NCBI RefSeq assembly: GCF_021018895.1 | Contig: NC_079382.1 | Coordinates: forward strand, 21,250,001-21,314,000 | Length of the DNA: 64,000 nt | Direction of reading: 5' to 3' | Source: Seriola aureovittata | Lineage: Eukaryota > Chordata > Actinopteri > Carangiformes > Carangidae | In this document: positions 1 to 10,432 of the stretch, piece after piece | How positions within the stretch are numbered: position 1 is the first letter of the stretch | Layout: every line of letters starts with the position of its first letter | Made by a program: the position numbers and the translations under genes | Notes under the pieces: model-generated | The model's database searches: none | What the model saw: the letters and a program-made list of their open reading frames with translations, nothing else | Told to the model about the DNA's origin: nothing

Positions 1-1904
1 AGCTCCTTTTGTTTTGCCAAGTTGCCACCCTTTCAAAGACAGTCTGGTGTATTTGTCGACCTGTGTCACCGTTCAAATTAATGGGCCTAAATAGACAGTG
101 GTTCCATATAGATGAGCTCATTGTTTAGTTTGGGATTAGCCTGCTTACATCTTTTTCCAAATGGATGATTCTGACCAAACAGGAGCCTGCCACTGGATCA
201 TCGCCCAAGATCACAGACGGCAGCATTAAAACATTGAACAGAGTTATTTTCAGCACAATCCATGAATTATTTCTGCAGCTGTCCGACTTCTTCCTTATTT
301 TCTTCTCAGACAAAACATTTTGCTGTTGTCTGCTTGTAGTTAACCCCCTAAAACACAGGTCTTGGCTTCTGTTGAGAGAGATATGTGTTGAGGGTGAAAT
401 AAATCCGTTGGAGAACTCGATGTGCCAGCCACAATGGCTCCGGCATTGTGTAGGTTAGTCCTGCACCATCGCTGACTTCAATGGTGCAAAGTTAATGTGA
501 AGAGGCATTTGGCAGATGGCTGCGTCTCCTCATGAAAAGATGTGAATGGGGATATTTTGCCCCTTTCCTTTCTCTTCCTGTGATCTCTCTGCAAGGCACC
601 AGGAAGGGAGCGTTAGAAACAGAAACACCCCGTGTCAAACTGAGCAGATTCGTCCCTCTGTCCCCTGTTTGGAGGTGTCTCAGCTCAATGTTGTGAAAAG
701 AAATGAAGACAACTATGCCATGTCTTTCTTAAAGCTCCTTTTTGAGACACTAGCAGTGTGCACTGAGTGAGGGCCCCAAGCAAACTTCAAAAACTCCCAA
801 CAACAAACACTGATGTGTCACCTCACAGTGCGCTCCAGATTTCTAAAAGTGCTTGAATGCACCACAAAGACTGGAGCCATCTGCCATCTTTCCGTGTGAG
901 AGGAAATGACTTGTAGTCTGCAGATCAGAAAGAAAAAAAAAAAGTAAATCAATCTCGCCAATGATTTCCACACCAAAGAGAATCACATTAACCTTTAACC
1001 AGACACCCATTATTGTGCACATCACCGAAAATAATTTACCTACAGGAAAAGAAAATAGTTGTAGTGATTTCATGGTCTGCTTGGAAAGGAAACTTTAAAT
1101 TTTACAACCAAAAAGTGGCATGAGATACTGAACCAAAGTGGTTTTGAAAGTTTGAAAGAGTGGAACGGACCACAGAGGAGCCACAGGCTTCATTGGATCC
1201 CAGCACCCTGCCAGCATCATGCTGCCTTACTACAATGACTCTTACCTGTTCAGATCCGCTCAAACAGGGCCGGACAGGGAGCAGTGGGAGCTGTTACGAC
1301 TTGTAACATGAGAAAAAAGGTCAGACAAAACTTGACCTGTATCGTGGGGGTCTGATTTTTATTATTATTAGGATTAATGCGGAGAGCCATATAACCACTG
1401 AACTTTCCAATTTGGTCATTAATCATTAAAATATATGGAGATTCCTTTCCTGTTGGTGTAAGCAGTTAATAATCTCGTACTGTAAGTAGAGTCACTTAAT
1501 ACAATCACTCTCTTGACTCTAGGTAACTTACCAATGTTCTGGCAGTATCAACCACTTAGATAGCTTAACACATCCTCTCAAAGTCAAACAGACTAGAATA
1601 GGCCCCAGGGCTCATTGATTAATGTATCATTGTGTTAATGGAGATTGGCAGGCATTAAAACAGGTGACTTTGAAACAAAAACCCTACCCAGATCCATTAG
1701 GGCCTCTTAGCTCAACTCGTATTCACAGTATCTGTCTGGGTTAGTGTCACGATGGTGTGAATATAGAGCAGGGTATCAACGTACAATTACTGAGGTACCA
1801 ATACTGATACTTTGATTTTGGTACAGATATTACTTTCAAGCATCTGCTGCTTTAACTATGACTAATTTTTACCTTCCTAAGAATCGGTACTGGGCCTGAT
1901 CTGG
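1..1904. other. Non-coding flank left of the crystallin array
   Basis: I see no gene, RNA gene or clear repeat here. Open frames are all under 100 codons and match no family I recognise. The stretch is moderately AT-rich and looks single-copy within the window. No remnant of a crystallin coding region is visible, although the sequence just to the right looks like the upstream flank of a lost array unit. Confidence 0.5.
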
Positions 1905-2040
1905 CCATATTTTAATGGATCTGTAGTGGATGAATGAAGCTGCCAGCAGCTGGAAGTTGCATAAATTTTCTCAAATTAATGTGAATACCATAAGTAACAT
2001 GATGACCGGCCAGATGAAACTTGTTGAAAACATGTTTTCC
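1905..2040 (-). repeat. Diverged copy of the crystallin upstream flank
   Basis: The text around AATGAAGCTGCCAGCAGC, AAATTAATGTGAATACC, and GACCGGCCAGATGAAACTTG matches, with substitutions and small gaps, the sequence at about 3418-3540 and 7815-7937. Those two stretches are the distal upstream flanks of crystallin copies 1 and 2. Here the piece lies beyond the 3' end of copy 1, where the upstream flank of a further unit would be expected. It lacks the expanded AGC run found in the younger copies. I infer it is a remnant of an older array unit whose gene has been deleted. Confidence 0.55.
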
Positions 2041-2399
2041 TATTATTGTAATTATCCCAACATCTTTGGTTTCCTCAGAAGTGACCTTAGAATATAGGTT
2101 TTTCCAAATGAAGAATTAATCCACATGTGGGATATTAATTGACTATCCATTTTTCAGTACTCTCAGTTGGTTGGTACCATAAAGGTGCAGAAATTGATTA
2201 CCCAGTCCTACCTGAACCATATTTATAACAAACTTATTTCTATTTGCCTACATTAGTCAGTCAAGGTTATCAGAAGCAAGGTTGCTAGATTGACAAGTTG
2301 CCTTTAGGAATAAGTAGGAAGAGAAAATAAAATAATTTTGAATAGAGAGGAAAAGAAAAGGTCTTAACTCCAACATATTTTTTTTATAACAAAGTAGAC

Positions 2400-2405
2400 T
2401 TTATT
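2400..2405 (-). terminator. Polyadenylation signal of crystallin copy 1
   Basis: AATAAA on the minus strand, about 190 bases past the stop codon, inside a 3' flank that is nearly identical in all three units. It is the first canonical signal downstream of the gene and is kept at the same place in copies 2 and 3. Confidence 0.7.
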
Positions 2406-2594
2406 AGTGTTTTCTTATGGAGGCTGTTGTAATTCTCTTTAACAGCCACACCTCAGTCAGAGACATCTGACTGAGGTGAGTTCAGTGGTCTTCAGTCTTT
2501 GTCATCTATTTGCTGCGGTCAACCTCCAGTGTATGTTGCTGCAGAGTTTCTTTTGTAACGAATTGCTGCACCTCGAGTCACGAGTCGTCGTCTA

Positions 2595-3146
2595 TTAGCA
2601 GGCATCCATGATGCGCCTCATGCTCATGAACCTAATGCCGCTCATGCCCATGCTGCTGAAGTTCCTGTACTCTCCGGGCCTCATGTACATCATCCTTCCT
2701 CTGAAGTTGGGCTGCTCGTATATCAGCCAGTGGCCGTCCATCACATTGCAGGACATGAAGTTGGACATGCCGAAGCGCTCCATGACATTCTCGCAGTCCT
2801 CCATCAGCTCCTGCATCTGGCCCTGGAAGTTCTCCCTCTCGTAGATCTTCATCCTGAACTGGCCTCTGTGCATGGGGATCATGCGGCAGGACCTGATGCA
2901 GTTGCTCATGCCCATCATGCTCATGTAGTCAGCGTACTCGCCCCTCCTCATGAAGTGCTGGTTTCCCATGAAGTTGGTGCGATCGTAGACCATGAAGCAG
3001 CCCCTCTCCACCCTGCAGGAATGGCAGCGGCTCAGGAAGGAGGACATGTCGGGGCAGTCGCTTGTGCACTCGTAAGAGCGGCCCTGGAAGTTCCTTTCCT
3101 CGTAGAAGATGATTTTGCCCATCATGTTCATGCCACTGGAAGTCAT
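2595..3146 (-). CDS. Gamma-M crystallin, copy 1 (intronless)
   Basis: A structural protein of the fish eye lens, packed in the cytoplasm of lens fibre cells to give refractive index. The frame is 183 codons with four Greek-key motifs, opened by [11 protein letters not shown] (residues 12-22), [12 protein letters not shown] (50-61), [11 protein letters not shown] (99-109) and [11 protein letters not shown] (140-150). The linker between the two domains is around IPMHRGQ (90-96). It has 29 methionines and one tryptophan (W140), which fits the Met-rich, Trp-poor gamma-M class; cysteines are frequent. The ATG is the first in the predicted transcript and has A at -3. Against copy 2 it differs at E17D, H42Q, T57P, N82D, I142M, R161K and residues 169-170. 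The final Tyr codon TAC of the other copies is TAA here, so the protein ends in Cys183. The family normally has two coding introns; none is present. The M2/M3-like paralogue number cannot be fixed from sequence alone. Confidence 0.95.
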   Translation of the reverse strand: MTSSGMNMMGKIIFYEERNFQGRSYECTSDCPDMSSFLSRCHSCRVERGCFMVYDRTNFMGNQHFMRRGEYADYMSMMGMSNCIRSCRMIPMHRGQFRMKIYERENFQGQMQELMEDCENVMERFGMSNFMSCNVMDGHWLIYEQPNFRGRMMYMRPGEYRNFSSMGMSGIRFMSMRRIMDAC

Positions 3147-3176
3147 CTTTGCCAGTTGTTGTTGCTGGAGGCAATA

Positions 3177-3212
3177 CTGCTGCTGCTGCTGCTGGTGGTG
3201 GTGCTGCTGCTG
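3177..3212 (-). repeat. CAG/CAC triplet tract in 5' leader of copy 1
   Basis: On the transcript strand the tract reads (CAG)3(CAC)3(CAG)6. It lies about 30 bases upstream of the ATG and downstream of the TATA box, so it should be in the 5' untranslated leader. No ATG occurs between the TATA box and the start codon. Copy 2 has 4/4/8 and copy 3 has 4/2/8 of the same blocks. Confidence 0.85.
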
Positions 3213-3249
3213 TTGGAGCTGAACTGCTTGTCTACCTGCTGGACACCTT

Positions 3250-3305
3250 CCTTTTTATACCTGAAAAGCAGAGGGCCCCCTTTGTGAAAACTGCCTGACC
3301 CAGCA
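3250..3305 (-). promoter_or_regulatory. Proximal promoter of crystallin copy 1
   Basis: TATAAAAAGG on the minus strand (3250-3259) lies about 105 bases upstream of the ATG, predicting a leader of about 80 bases. Just upstream are CACAAAG (3280-3286, Sox-type) and TGCTGGGTCAGGCA (3292-3305), close to the Maf response element TGCTGACTCAGCA. Maf plus Sox sites directly above a TATA box is the known layout of lens crystallin promoters. Binding is inferred, not shown. The whole block is conserved in copies 2 and 3. Confidence 0.7.
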
Positions 3306-3610
3306 ACATACCATAAAAGCCCATAGAGCATTGAGGATTGTCAACATTAACAGCTGTTCCCCCCCAAAAAAAACCTTAGAGAGGCGGTTTCACTTTGAAT
3401 GCTGTCACACAAAACCTTTTAGTGGACGTGTACTGGCTGAATGAAGCTGCCAGTAGCAGCAGCAGCAGCAGGTTGTATAAGCTGTTACAAATTAATGTTC
3501 ATACCTCGAGTAACTTGTTGACCAGTCAGATGAAACTTATCACTTATCATTTTGGTAATTTCAGGGATTGTTTTCTCCCAGTTAGTCTTTCATCCATATG
3601 ATGTCAATAA
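3306..3610 (-). other. Upstream flank of crystallin copy 1
   Basis: No gene. The block is nearly identical to 7704-8008 in unit 2. It contains a C/A homopolymer pair (about 3358-3373) and a short AGC run at about 3453-3471. Unit 3 is similar only as far as about 11810. A diverged relative sits at 1905-2040. Confidence 0.7.
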
Positions 3611-5123
3611 TTAGGGCCTGAGCACCGACTGGTAGGAGGACCCTGTTGTAATTAATTTGTCAGCCTTTTCTTCTTCTCTAAAAACTAATTGCCTTTTTGA
3701 GCCTAAACATGCTCAAAAACTCATGAAACTTCGCAAAAGTGTTGGGCCCTGAGAAAACTTAAGTTTTATGGATTTTGCTCATTGGTGTGGCAAAATGGCT
3801 CGATAACGCCCCCTTGGAAAAATTCAACAAGGCACTACTTGCCCTGTGTTTTACCTACATGTAAGAAATTTGGTGGGCATATGTAACATACCAAGACTTA
3901 GAAAAAAGACTGCGTGCACCCATACCCTAAACCCAACAGGAAATTAGATATTTTAAATTTATTCAGCAATTTTGGAACCAAATTTATTCAGCAAATTTTG
4001 GTACCATTTTTAGCATTTACAGGGATTGGAATTAACAAACTCCACTTAGAGAATTTAACAGATCAACATCATAATTGGTCAGTCTAATCTTAAGACCCTT
4101 GCTACGCTAAATTGCGAAGCTTTGAGTTTTCATTGAACAGCCTGCCCGAGGCGGTGCGGCACATCTTTTCCAAACTGCCCCAAACTTAATATGTTTGATA
4201 AAAGTCCTGCCCTGAAGACATCTAAATGTCAATATTCAGTTACAGTCATAGCGCCACCTCATGGCGACAGGGAATTCATGTTCTTCTTGGAGAGGGTTGA
4301 CCACACCCACCTCAAACTTGATGATGCTTTATTGTGAAACTGTGAGTTTTTGCTGAATGGCCCGACTGGCGGCGCAGCAACTTTCAATGTTTGGCATTGA
4401 AAAAATAAGTTGTTATAACTCAAGCACACATTGTCCAAACTGCCCCAATCTTTATGTTTAATAAGATTCCTGGTCTGAACACATCTGCATGACAATATTC
4501 AGGTGAACTCATAGCGCCACCTAACGGCAACAGGAAGTATCATCTTTTACAATTTGATTTATTCCTCCTAGCAGTTTGATCACACCTTCCTCAAACTTTG
4601 TCAGAAAATACTTCAGATGATTTTTTATTGTCAATGCTTTATTGTGAATTTTTATTTAAGGGCGTGTGGCAGCAAATTTCACAACAGGAAGTTGTTGTAA
4701 CTCTATTATACATTGTCCAATCTGCCCCAAACTTAATCAGAAGATGCTTAACATCGTGATGATGCTTTATTGTGAAAATTGTGAGGTTTCTTTGAACTGG
4801 AATTGGTGATGGGGTGAATTTTAATGTTTCGCCATGAAAATGGAAGTTGTTATGACTGAAATATGCATTGTGCAATCTGCTCCAAACTTCACGTGTTTGA
4901 TGATAGTCCCACACTGAAGACACCTACATGCTAACATGAAGTCATAGTCATAGCGCCACCTACTGAAAACAGGAAATTGATGTTAAATTGATTTACATGA
5001 AATTTTCATGGTCTGGTTTACACGTGATCACCATAATGCACGTTTGCTGTGTCAAATGGCTTCCTGGCAGGGGCCCCAAGGTGCACAACAGGTAAAGGGC
5101 CTGCATAACGCTGCTTGCAGCCT
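3611..5123 (+). mobile_element. Interspersed element with internal CATAGCGCCACCT subrepeats, complete copy
   Basis: It begins AGGGCCTGAGCACCGAC...GGAGGACCCTGTTG and ends near GGGCCTGCATAACGCTGCTTGCAGCC. Both ends resemble, from memory, a very common non-coding repeat of fish genomes (inference). The middle has degenerate subrepeats of roughly 220-260 bases, each with a GCTTTATTGTGAAA-like block, a CTGCCCCAAACTT-like block and a closing CATAGCGCCACCT (4247-4259, 4510-4522, 4949-4961). No transposase is present, so it would be non-autonomous. It predates the array duplication, because a shared copy occupies spacer 2. Confidence 0.6.
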
Positions 5124-5460
5124 TCATTTTTCTTAATCAACTTCATAGTGTTGAACCAGGACCTACTGTATACCAGTATTTCAAACAAAAGACACTTCAT
5201 TCTTTGTGAATAAATAAACTTCTATTGCCATGTGCAAACAAGAGATGAACACTGAGAGTCTTTGGCGATTAGACCCCATTGTAATGTCATCATATTTGAA
5301 AAGAGGGTGAGGCTTTGTGAAGTATAGGACCCCCCCCCCAGCGTCTAGACACTGGTGGTCTCGATGGGAGGAAGAAAATGTTGGAGATCTGCATGTGATG
5401 TGGAGTGGACTCTGATGAGATGACCAGGTACTTGGTATGAAGAGTGGTGGTGGGTCGCAG
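5124..5460. other. Spacer segment present only in unit 1
   Basis: This stretch, together with the last part of the preceding element (from about 5029), has no counterpart in spacer 2. There CACGTGAT runs into a short ATATCAACAT junction and then into AACATGCACTGAAAGG. Since the interspersed element is complete in unit 1 and cut short in unit 2, a deletion in unit 2 is more likely than an insertion here. No gene is visible. Confidence 0.6.
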
Positions 5461-6432
5461 CAACATGCACTGAAAGGACAGCTGACAGCAGGAGAGAGGA
5501 GAACATATTTTGAAGTCTGACAGCAACAACGTGATTGACTGGTTGAGATCATGGTAGACTTCGATTGGTTACTGAAAACACCTGAAGTCAGCTGATTAGA
5601 AGAAGTGGAGTGAGAGAGCAAGAGAGAATTATGAATGGATGAGGTGTAAACTTGAACTTATCCTGAGCTTCATTTGGATCAAGTTTCCTCAGCTGTAATT
5701 TCACTGTGTCAGACGCATGTTTAATCAATATTTAGGTAAATATAAGCATCAGGTCTGACTCAATATCGCCAAATACCCAATATTAAACACACAATATGTA
5801 ACTTCTGTTGCAATAACAAAAGACGGCGTAGTGGGACGTTTTGAAATAGCGTGGGATCATGGGAGTTGATGTCTTCACCACCATTGCCGTAAGCTTCTCC
5901 CGGTTTGGATTCAATTTACATTTACTCATTTGGCAGATGCTTTTATCCATATGGACTTACAAGTGAGGGACATCAGTAAAGCTTCAGTGCAGTAGGAAAC
6001 CTTGCTGTAAGTACTAAGCATTACATCTATTCAATAAGTGAAGGAGATCAGGTAAAGATGTGCAGTGAAAGTGCATAGTAAGTGTTAGTTAGGCATGTTA
6101 GGGTGTTAGGAGAGGAGATGCTCTCTGAAGAGTGGCCAGGATCTACACACGATTCATGGATCTCAACAGAGAACGACCTGAGGCAGCTGTTTGAAAGGCA
6201 AACGGCTGGATATCAGTGACAGTGGATATCCACGTAAGACGTGGATAACTTCAGATCCAGACGTCAGATGACTAAAATCCTTTATCTGGTTAAAATATAG
6301 AGTTGAAAACCACCAAGGTGTAAGAAGTGTATATATATATATTTTTTTTTTAAAGATATTTTTTAGGGAATTTCGTGCCTTTATTCTGACAGCTACAGTG
6401 AGAGAGAACTGACCTTAAAATATACTATAGGT
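5461..6432. other. Right half of spacer 1
   Basis: No gene. It repeats at 9438-10432. It holds a family C fragment at about 5786-5860 (TGTAACTTCTGTTGCAATAAC ... GAAATAGCGTGGGATCATGGGA), also found inverted at 34.1 kb. It also holds a stretch at about 5915-6000 (TTTACATTTACTCATTTGGC, GATGCTTTTATCC) that matches a repeat I recall as abundant in fishes. A short TA run lies at 6330-6342. Confidence 0.6.
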
Positions 6433-6787
6433 CTTTACAAATGTAGAGTTAATCCACATTTAGAAGCAGTTTTCGGGCGGCATCCCTTCACTGACAAGAT
6501 TACCTCTATAGATATCAATATGTGGGATATTGATTGACTTTTGCTTTGACTTTTCAATACTCCAATTGATGAGTACCCAAAAGGAAGAGAAATTAGTTAC
6601 CCAGTGCTACCTGAACTATTTTTATATTTTCATTTGCGTACATTAGTCAGTCAAGGTTATCAGAAGCAAGGTTGCTAGATTGATGAGTTGCCTTTAGGAA
6701 TAAGTAGGAAGAGAAAATAAAATAATTAGAATAGAGAGGAAAAGAAAAAGTCTTAAATCCAACATATTTTTTTATAACAAAGTAGAC

Positions 6788-6793
6788 TTTATT
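6788..6793 (-). terminator. Polyadenylation signal of crystallin copy 2
   Basis: AATAAA on the minus strand, about 185 bases past the stop, at the same place as in copies 1 and 3. Confidence 0.7.
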
Positions 6794-6977
6794 AGTGTTT
6801 TCTTATGGAGGCTGTTGTAATTTGATTTAACAGCCACTCCTCAGTCAGAGACATCTGTATGTGCAGTTCAGTGGTCTTCAGTCTTTGTCATCTATTTGCT
6901 GCGGTCAACCTCCAGTGTATGTTGCTGCAGAGTTTTTTTTGTAACGAATTGCTGCACCTCGAGTCACGAGTCGTCGT

Positions 6978-7532
6978 CTAGTAGCAGGCATCCATGATGC
7001 GCCTCATGCTCATGAACCTAATGCTGCCCATGCCCATGCTGCTGAAGTTCTTGTACTCTCCGGGCCTCATGTACATCATCCTTCCTCTGAAGTTGGGCTG
7101 CTCGTACATCAGCCAGTGGCCGTCCATCACGTTGCAGGACATGAAGTTGGACATGCCGAAGCGCTCCATGACATTCTCGCAGTCCTCCATCAGCTCCTGC
7201 ATCTGGCCCTGGAAGTTCTCCCTCTCGTAGATCTTCATCCTGAACTGGCCTCTGTGCATGGGGATCATGCGGCAGGACCTGATGCAGTCGCTCATGCCCA
7301 TCATGCTCATGTAGTCAGCGTACTCGCCCCTCCTCATGAAGTGCTGGTTTCCCATGAAGTTGGGGCGGTCGTAGACCATGAAGCAGCCCCTCTCCACCCT
7401 GCAAGACTGGCAGCGACTCAGGAAGGAGGACATGTCGGGGCAGTCGCTTGTGCACTCGTAAGAGCGGCCCTGGAAGTTCCTGTCCTCGTAGAAGATGATC
7501 TTGCCCATCATGTTCATGCCACTGGAAGTCAT
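6978..7532 (-). CDS. Gamma-M crystallin, copy 2 (intronless)
   Basis: A lens structural protein of 184 codons in one frame, ending ...MDACY then TAG. The four Greek-key motifs open at residues 12, 50, 99 and 140, as in copy 1, with 30 methionines and one tryptophan. Copy-specific residues are Q42 (His in the others), K161 (Arg in the others) and the order G169-S170 (Ser-Gly in the others). It is about 96-97% identical to copies 1 and 3. Its promoter keeps the TATA box, but the Maf-type site has one base changed at its end. The upstream triplet tract is the longest of the three. It lies between two copies with the same orientation, each with its own promoter, so the genes are probably transcribed separately. 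Confidence 0.95.
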   Translation of the reverse strand: MTSSGMNMMGKIIFYEDRNFQGRSYECTSDCPDMSSFLSRCQSCRVERGCFMVYDRPNFMGNQHFMRRGEYADYMSMMGMSDCIRSCRMIPMHRGQFRMKIYERENFQGQMQELMEDCENVMERFGMSNFMSCNVMDGHWLMYEQPNFRGRMMYMRPGEYKNFSSMGMGSIRFMSMRRIMDACY

Positions 7533-7562
7533 CTTTGCCAGGTGTTGTTGCTGGAGGCAATA

Positions 7563-7610
7563 CTGCTGCTGCTGCTGCTGCTGCTGGTGGTGGTGGTGCT
7601 GCTGCTGCTG
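7563..7610 (-). repeat. CAG/CAC triplet tract in 5' leader of copy 2
   Basis: On the transcript strand it reads (CAG)4(CAC)4(CAG)8, 16 triplets against 12 in copy 1 and 14 in copy 3. All three blocks have changed in length, as expected from replication slippage after duplication. Confidence 0.85.
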
Positions 7611-7647
7611 TTGGAGCTGAACTGCTTGTCTACCTGCTGGACACCTT

Positions 7648-7703
7648 CCTTTTTATACCTGAAAAGCAGAGGGCCCCCTTTGTGAAAACAGCCTGACCCA
7701 GCA
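7648..7703 (-). promoter_or_regulatory. Proximal promoter of crystallin copy 2
   Basis: TATAAAAAGG lies at 7648-7657 on the minus strand. The CACAAAG Sox-type site is upstream of it. The Maf-type site at 7690-7703 reads TGCTGGGTCAGGCT, against a final A in copies 1 and 3. The change falls in the weaker half-site and could lower Maf binding; this is inference. Confidence 0.65.
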
Positions 7704-8010
7704 ACATACCATAAAAGCCCATAGAGCATTGAGGGTTGTCAACATTAACAGCTGTTCCCCCCCCAAAAAAACCTTAGAGAGGCGGTTTCACTTTGAATGC
7801 TGTCACACAAAACCTTTTAGTGGACGTGTACTGGCTGAATGAAGCTGCCAGTAGCAGCAGCAGCAGCAGGTTGTATAAGCTGTTACAAATTAATGTTCAT
7901 ACCTCGCGTAACTTGTTGACCAGTCAGATGAAACTTATCACTTATCATTTTGGTAATTTCAGGGATTGTTTTCTCCCAGTTAGTCTTTCATCCATATGAT
8001 GTCAATAATT
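7704..8010 (-). other. Upstream flank of crystallin copy 2
   Basis: No gene. It is nearly identical to the flank of copy 1, including the AGC run (about 7851-7869) and the C/A homopolymer pair (about 7757-7771). Confidence 0.65.
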
Positions 8011-9426
8011 AGGGCCTGAGCACCGACTGGTAGGAGGACCCTGTTGTAATTAATTTGTCAGCTTTTTCTTCTTCTCTAAAAATTAATTGCCTTTATGAGC
8101 CTAAACATGCTCAAAAACTCATGAAACTTCGCAAAAGTGTTGGGCCCTGAGAAAACTTAAGTTTTATGGATTTTGCTCTTTGGTGTGGCAAAATGGCTAG
8201 ATAACGCCCCCTTGGAAAAATTCAACAAGGCACTACTTGCCCTGTGTTTTACCTACATGTAAGAAATTTGGTGGGCATATGTAACATGCCAAGACTTAGA
8301 AAAAAGACTGCGTGCACCCATACCCTAAACCCAACAGGAAATTAGATATTTTAAATTTATTCAGCAATTTTGGAACCAAATTTATTCAGCAAATTTTGGT
8401 ACCATTTTTAGCATTTACAGGGATTGGAATTAACAAACTCCACTTAGAGAATTTAACAGATCAACATCATAATTGGTCAGTCTAATCTTAAAACCCTTGC
8501 TACGCTAAATTGGGAAGCTTTGAGTTTTCATTGAACAGCCTGCCCGAGGCGGTGCGGCACATCTTTTCCAAACTGCCCCAAACTTAATATGTTTGATAAA
8601 AGTCCTGCCCTGAAGACATCTAAATGTCAATATTCAGTTACAGTCATAGCGCCACCTCATGGTGACAGGGAATTCATGTTCTTCTCGGAGAGGGTTGACC
8701 ACACCCACCTCAAACTTGATGATGCTTTATTGTGAAACTATGAGTTTTTGCTGAATGGCCCGACTGGCGGCGCAGCAACTTTCAATGTTTGGCATTGAAA
8801 AAATAAGTTGTTATAACTCAAGCACACATTGTCCAAACTGCCCCAATCTTTATGTTTAATAAGATTCCTGGTCTGAACACATCTGCATGACAATATTCAG
8901 GTGAACTCATAGCGCCACCTAACGGCAACAGGAAGTATCATCTTTTACAATTTGATTTATTCCTGCTAGTAGTTTGATCACACCTTCCTCAAACTTGGTC
9001 AGAAAATACTTCAGATGATTCTTTATTGTCAATGCTTTATTGTGAATTTTTATTTAAGGGCGTGTGGCAGCAAATTTCGCAACAGGAAGTTGTTGTAACT
9101 CTATTATACAATATCCAATCTGCCCCAAACTTAATCAGAAGATGCTTAACATCGTGATGATGCTTCATTGTGAAAATTGTGAGGTTTTGTTGAACTGGAA
9201 TTGGTGGTGGGGTGAATTTTAATGTTTTGCCATGAAAATGGAAGTTGTTATGACTGAAATATGCATTGTGCAATCTGCTCCAAACTTCACGTGTTTGATG
9301 ATAGTCCCACACTGAAGACACCTGCATGCCAACATGAAGTCATAGTCATAGCGCCACCTACTGAAAACAGGAAATTAACGTTAGATTGATTTATATGAAA
9401 TTTTCATGGTCTGGTTTACACGTGAT
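8011..9426 (+). mobile_element. Interspersed CATAGCGCCACCT element, right end deleted
   Basis: The same element and insertion site as in spacer 1, so it arrived before the duplication. It begins AGGGCCTGAGCACCGAC and keeps the subrepeat ends at 8645-8657, 8908-8920 and 9347-9359. The right terminus (GCTGCTTGCAGCC in unit 1) is missing: sequence breaks after GGTTTACACGTGAT and continues with the downstream spacer. Confidence 0.6.
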
Positions 9427-10304
9427 ATATCAACATATATCAACATGCACTGAAAGGACAGCTGACAGCAGAAGAGAGGAGAACAGATTTTGAAGTCTGA
9501 CAGCGACAACATGATTGACTGGTTGAGATCATGGTAGACTTCGATTGGTTACTGAAAACACCTGAAGTCAGCTGATTAGAAGAAGTGGAGTGAGAGAGCA
9601 AGAGAGAATTGTGAATGGATGAGGTGTAAACTTGAACTTATCCTGAGCTTCATTTGGATCAAGTTTCCTCAGCTGTAATTTTACTGTCAGACACATATTT
9701 AATCAATATTTAGGTAAGTATAAGCATCAGGTCTGACTCAGTATCGCCAGATACCCAATATTAAACACACAATATGTAACTTCTGTTGCAATAACAAAAG
9801 ACAGCGTAGGGGGATGTTGTGAAATAGCGTGGGATCATGGGAATTGATGTCTTCACCACCATTGCCGTAAGCTTCTCCCGGTTTGGATTCAATTTACATT
9901 TACTCATTTGGCAGATGCTTTTATCCGTAGGGACTTAAAAGTGAGGGACATCAGTAAAGCTTCAGTGCAGTAGGAAACCTTGCTGTAAGTACTAAGCATT
10001 ACATCTATTCAATAAGTGAAGGAGATCAGGTAAAGATGTGCAGTGAAAGTGCATAGTAAGTGTTAGTTAGGCATGTTAGGGTGTTAGGAGAGGAGGTGCT
10101 CTCTGAAGAGTGGCCAGGATCTACACACGATTCATGGATCTCAACAGAGAACGACCTGAGGCAGCTGTTTGAAAGGCAAACGGCTGGATATCAGTGACAG
10201 TGGATATCCACGTAAGACTTGGATAACTTCAGATCCAGACGTCAGATGACTAAAATCCTTTATCTGGTTAAAATATAGAGTTGAAAACCACCAAGGTGTA
10301 AGAA

Positions 10305-10345
<41 letters not shown>

Positions 10346-10432
10346 AAAAGATATTTTTTAGGGAATTTCGTGCCTTTATTCTGACAGCTACAGTGAGAGA
10401 GAACTGACCTTAAAATATACTATAGGTCTTTA
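9427..10432. other. Right half of spacer 2
   Basis: No gene. It repeats 5461-6432 with scattered differences. A family C fragment lies at about 9773-9845 and the GCAGATGCTTTTATCC repeat at about 9890-9980. A (TA)16-17 microsatellite occupies 10310-10342, where unit 1 has a much shorter TA run followed by T's. Confidence 0.6.

Larger units (their letters stand above)
2080..6432 (-). repeat. Tandem array unit 1 (gene 1 plus spacer 1)
   Basis: This segment repeats, with high similarity, at 6433-10432 and in part at 10433-11810. It contains the 3' flank, gene, promoter and long spacer. Gene-to-gene distance from copy 1 to copy 2 is 4383 bases. Relative to units 2 and 3 it lacks about 50 bases near 2127 (present at about 6460-6520). 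Relative to unit 2 it keeps about 430 bases at 5029-5460. The left edge near 2080 is approximate; similarity fades around CAGAAGTGACCTTAGAATATAGG. Confidence 0.85.
6433..10432 (-). repeat. Tandem array unit 2 (gene 2 plus spacer 2)
   Basis: The second unit of the array; gene-to-gene distance to copy 3 is 3993 bases. It is shorter than unit 1 mainly because about 430 bases of spacer are missing at about 9427. Its left part (about 6400-6530) matches unit 3 better than unit 1, including a block absent from unit 1. Confidence 0.85.

Noticed and set aside
3250..3275. Acceptor-like CTGCTTTTCAG just above the TATA box
   Set aside because: It could suggest a hidden upstream exon, but a TATA box in the right place and Maf/Sox sites above it explain the region better; no branch point or upstream exon is evident.
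3143..3331. Minus-strand frame ending at the crystallin ATG, encoding Ser-rich text from the triplet tract
   Set aside because: Its ATG lies upstream of the TATA box, so it would not be in the transcript, and it is out of frame with the crystallin.
4247..9359. CRISPR-like spaced repeats (CATAGCGCCACCT)
   Set aside because: Spacing is irregular (263 and 439 bases), the text between copies is itself related, and the genome is eukaryotic; these are subrepeats of a fish element.
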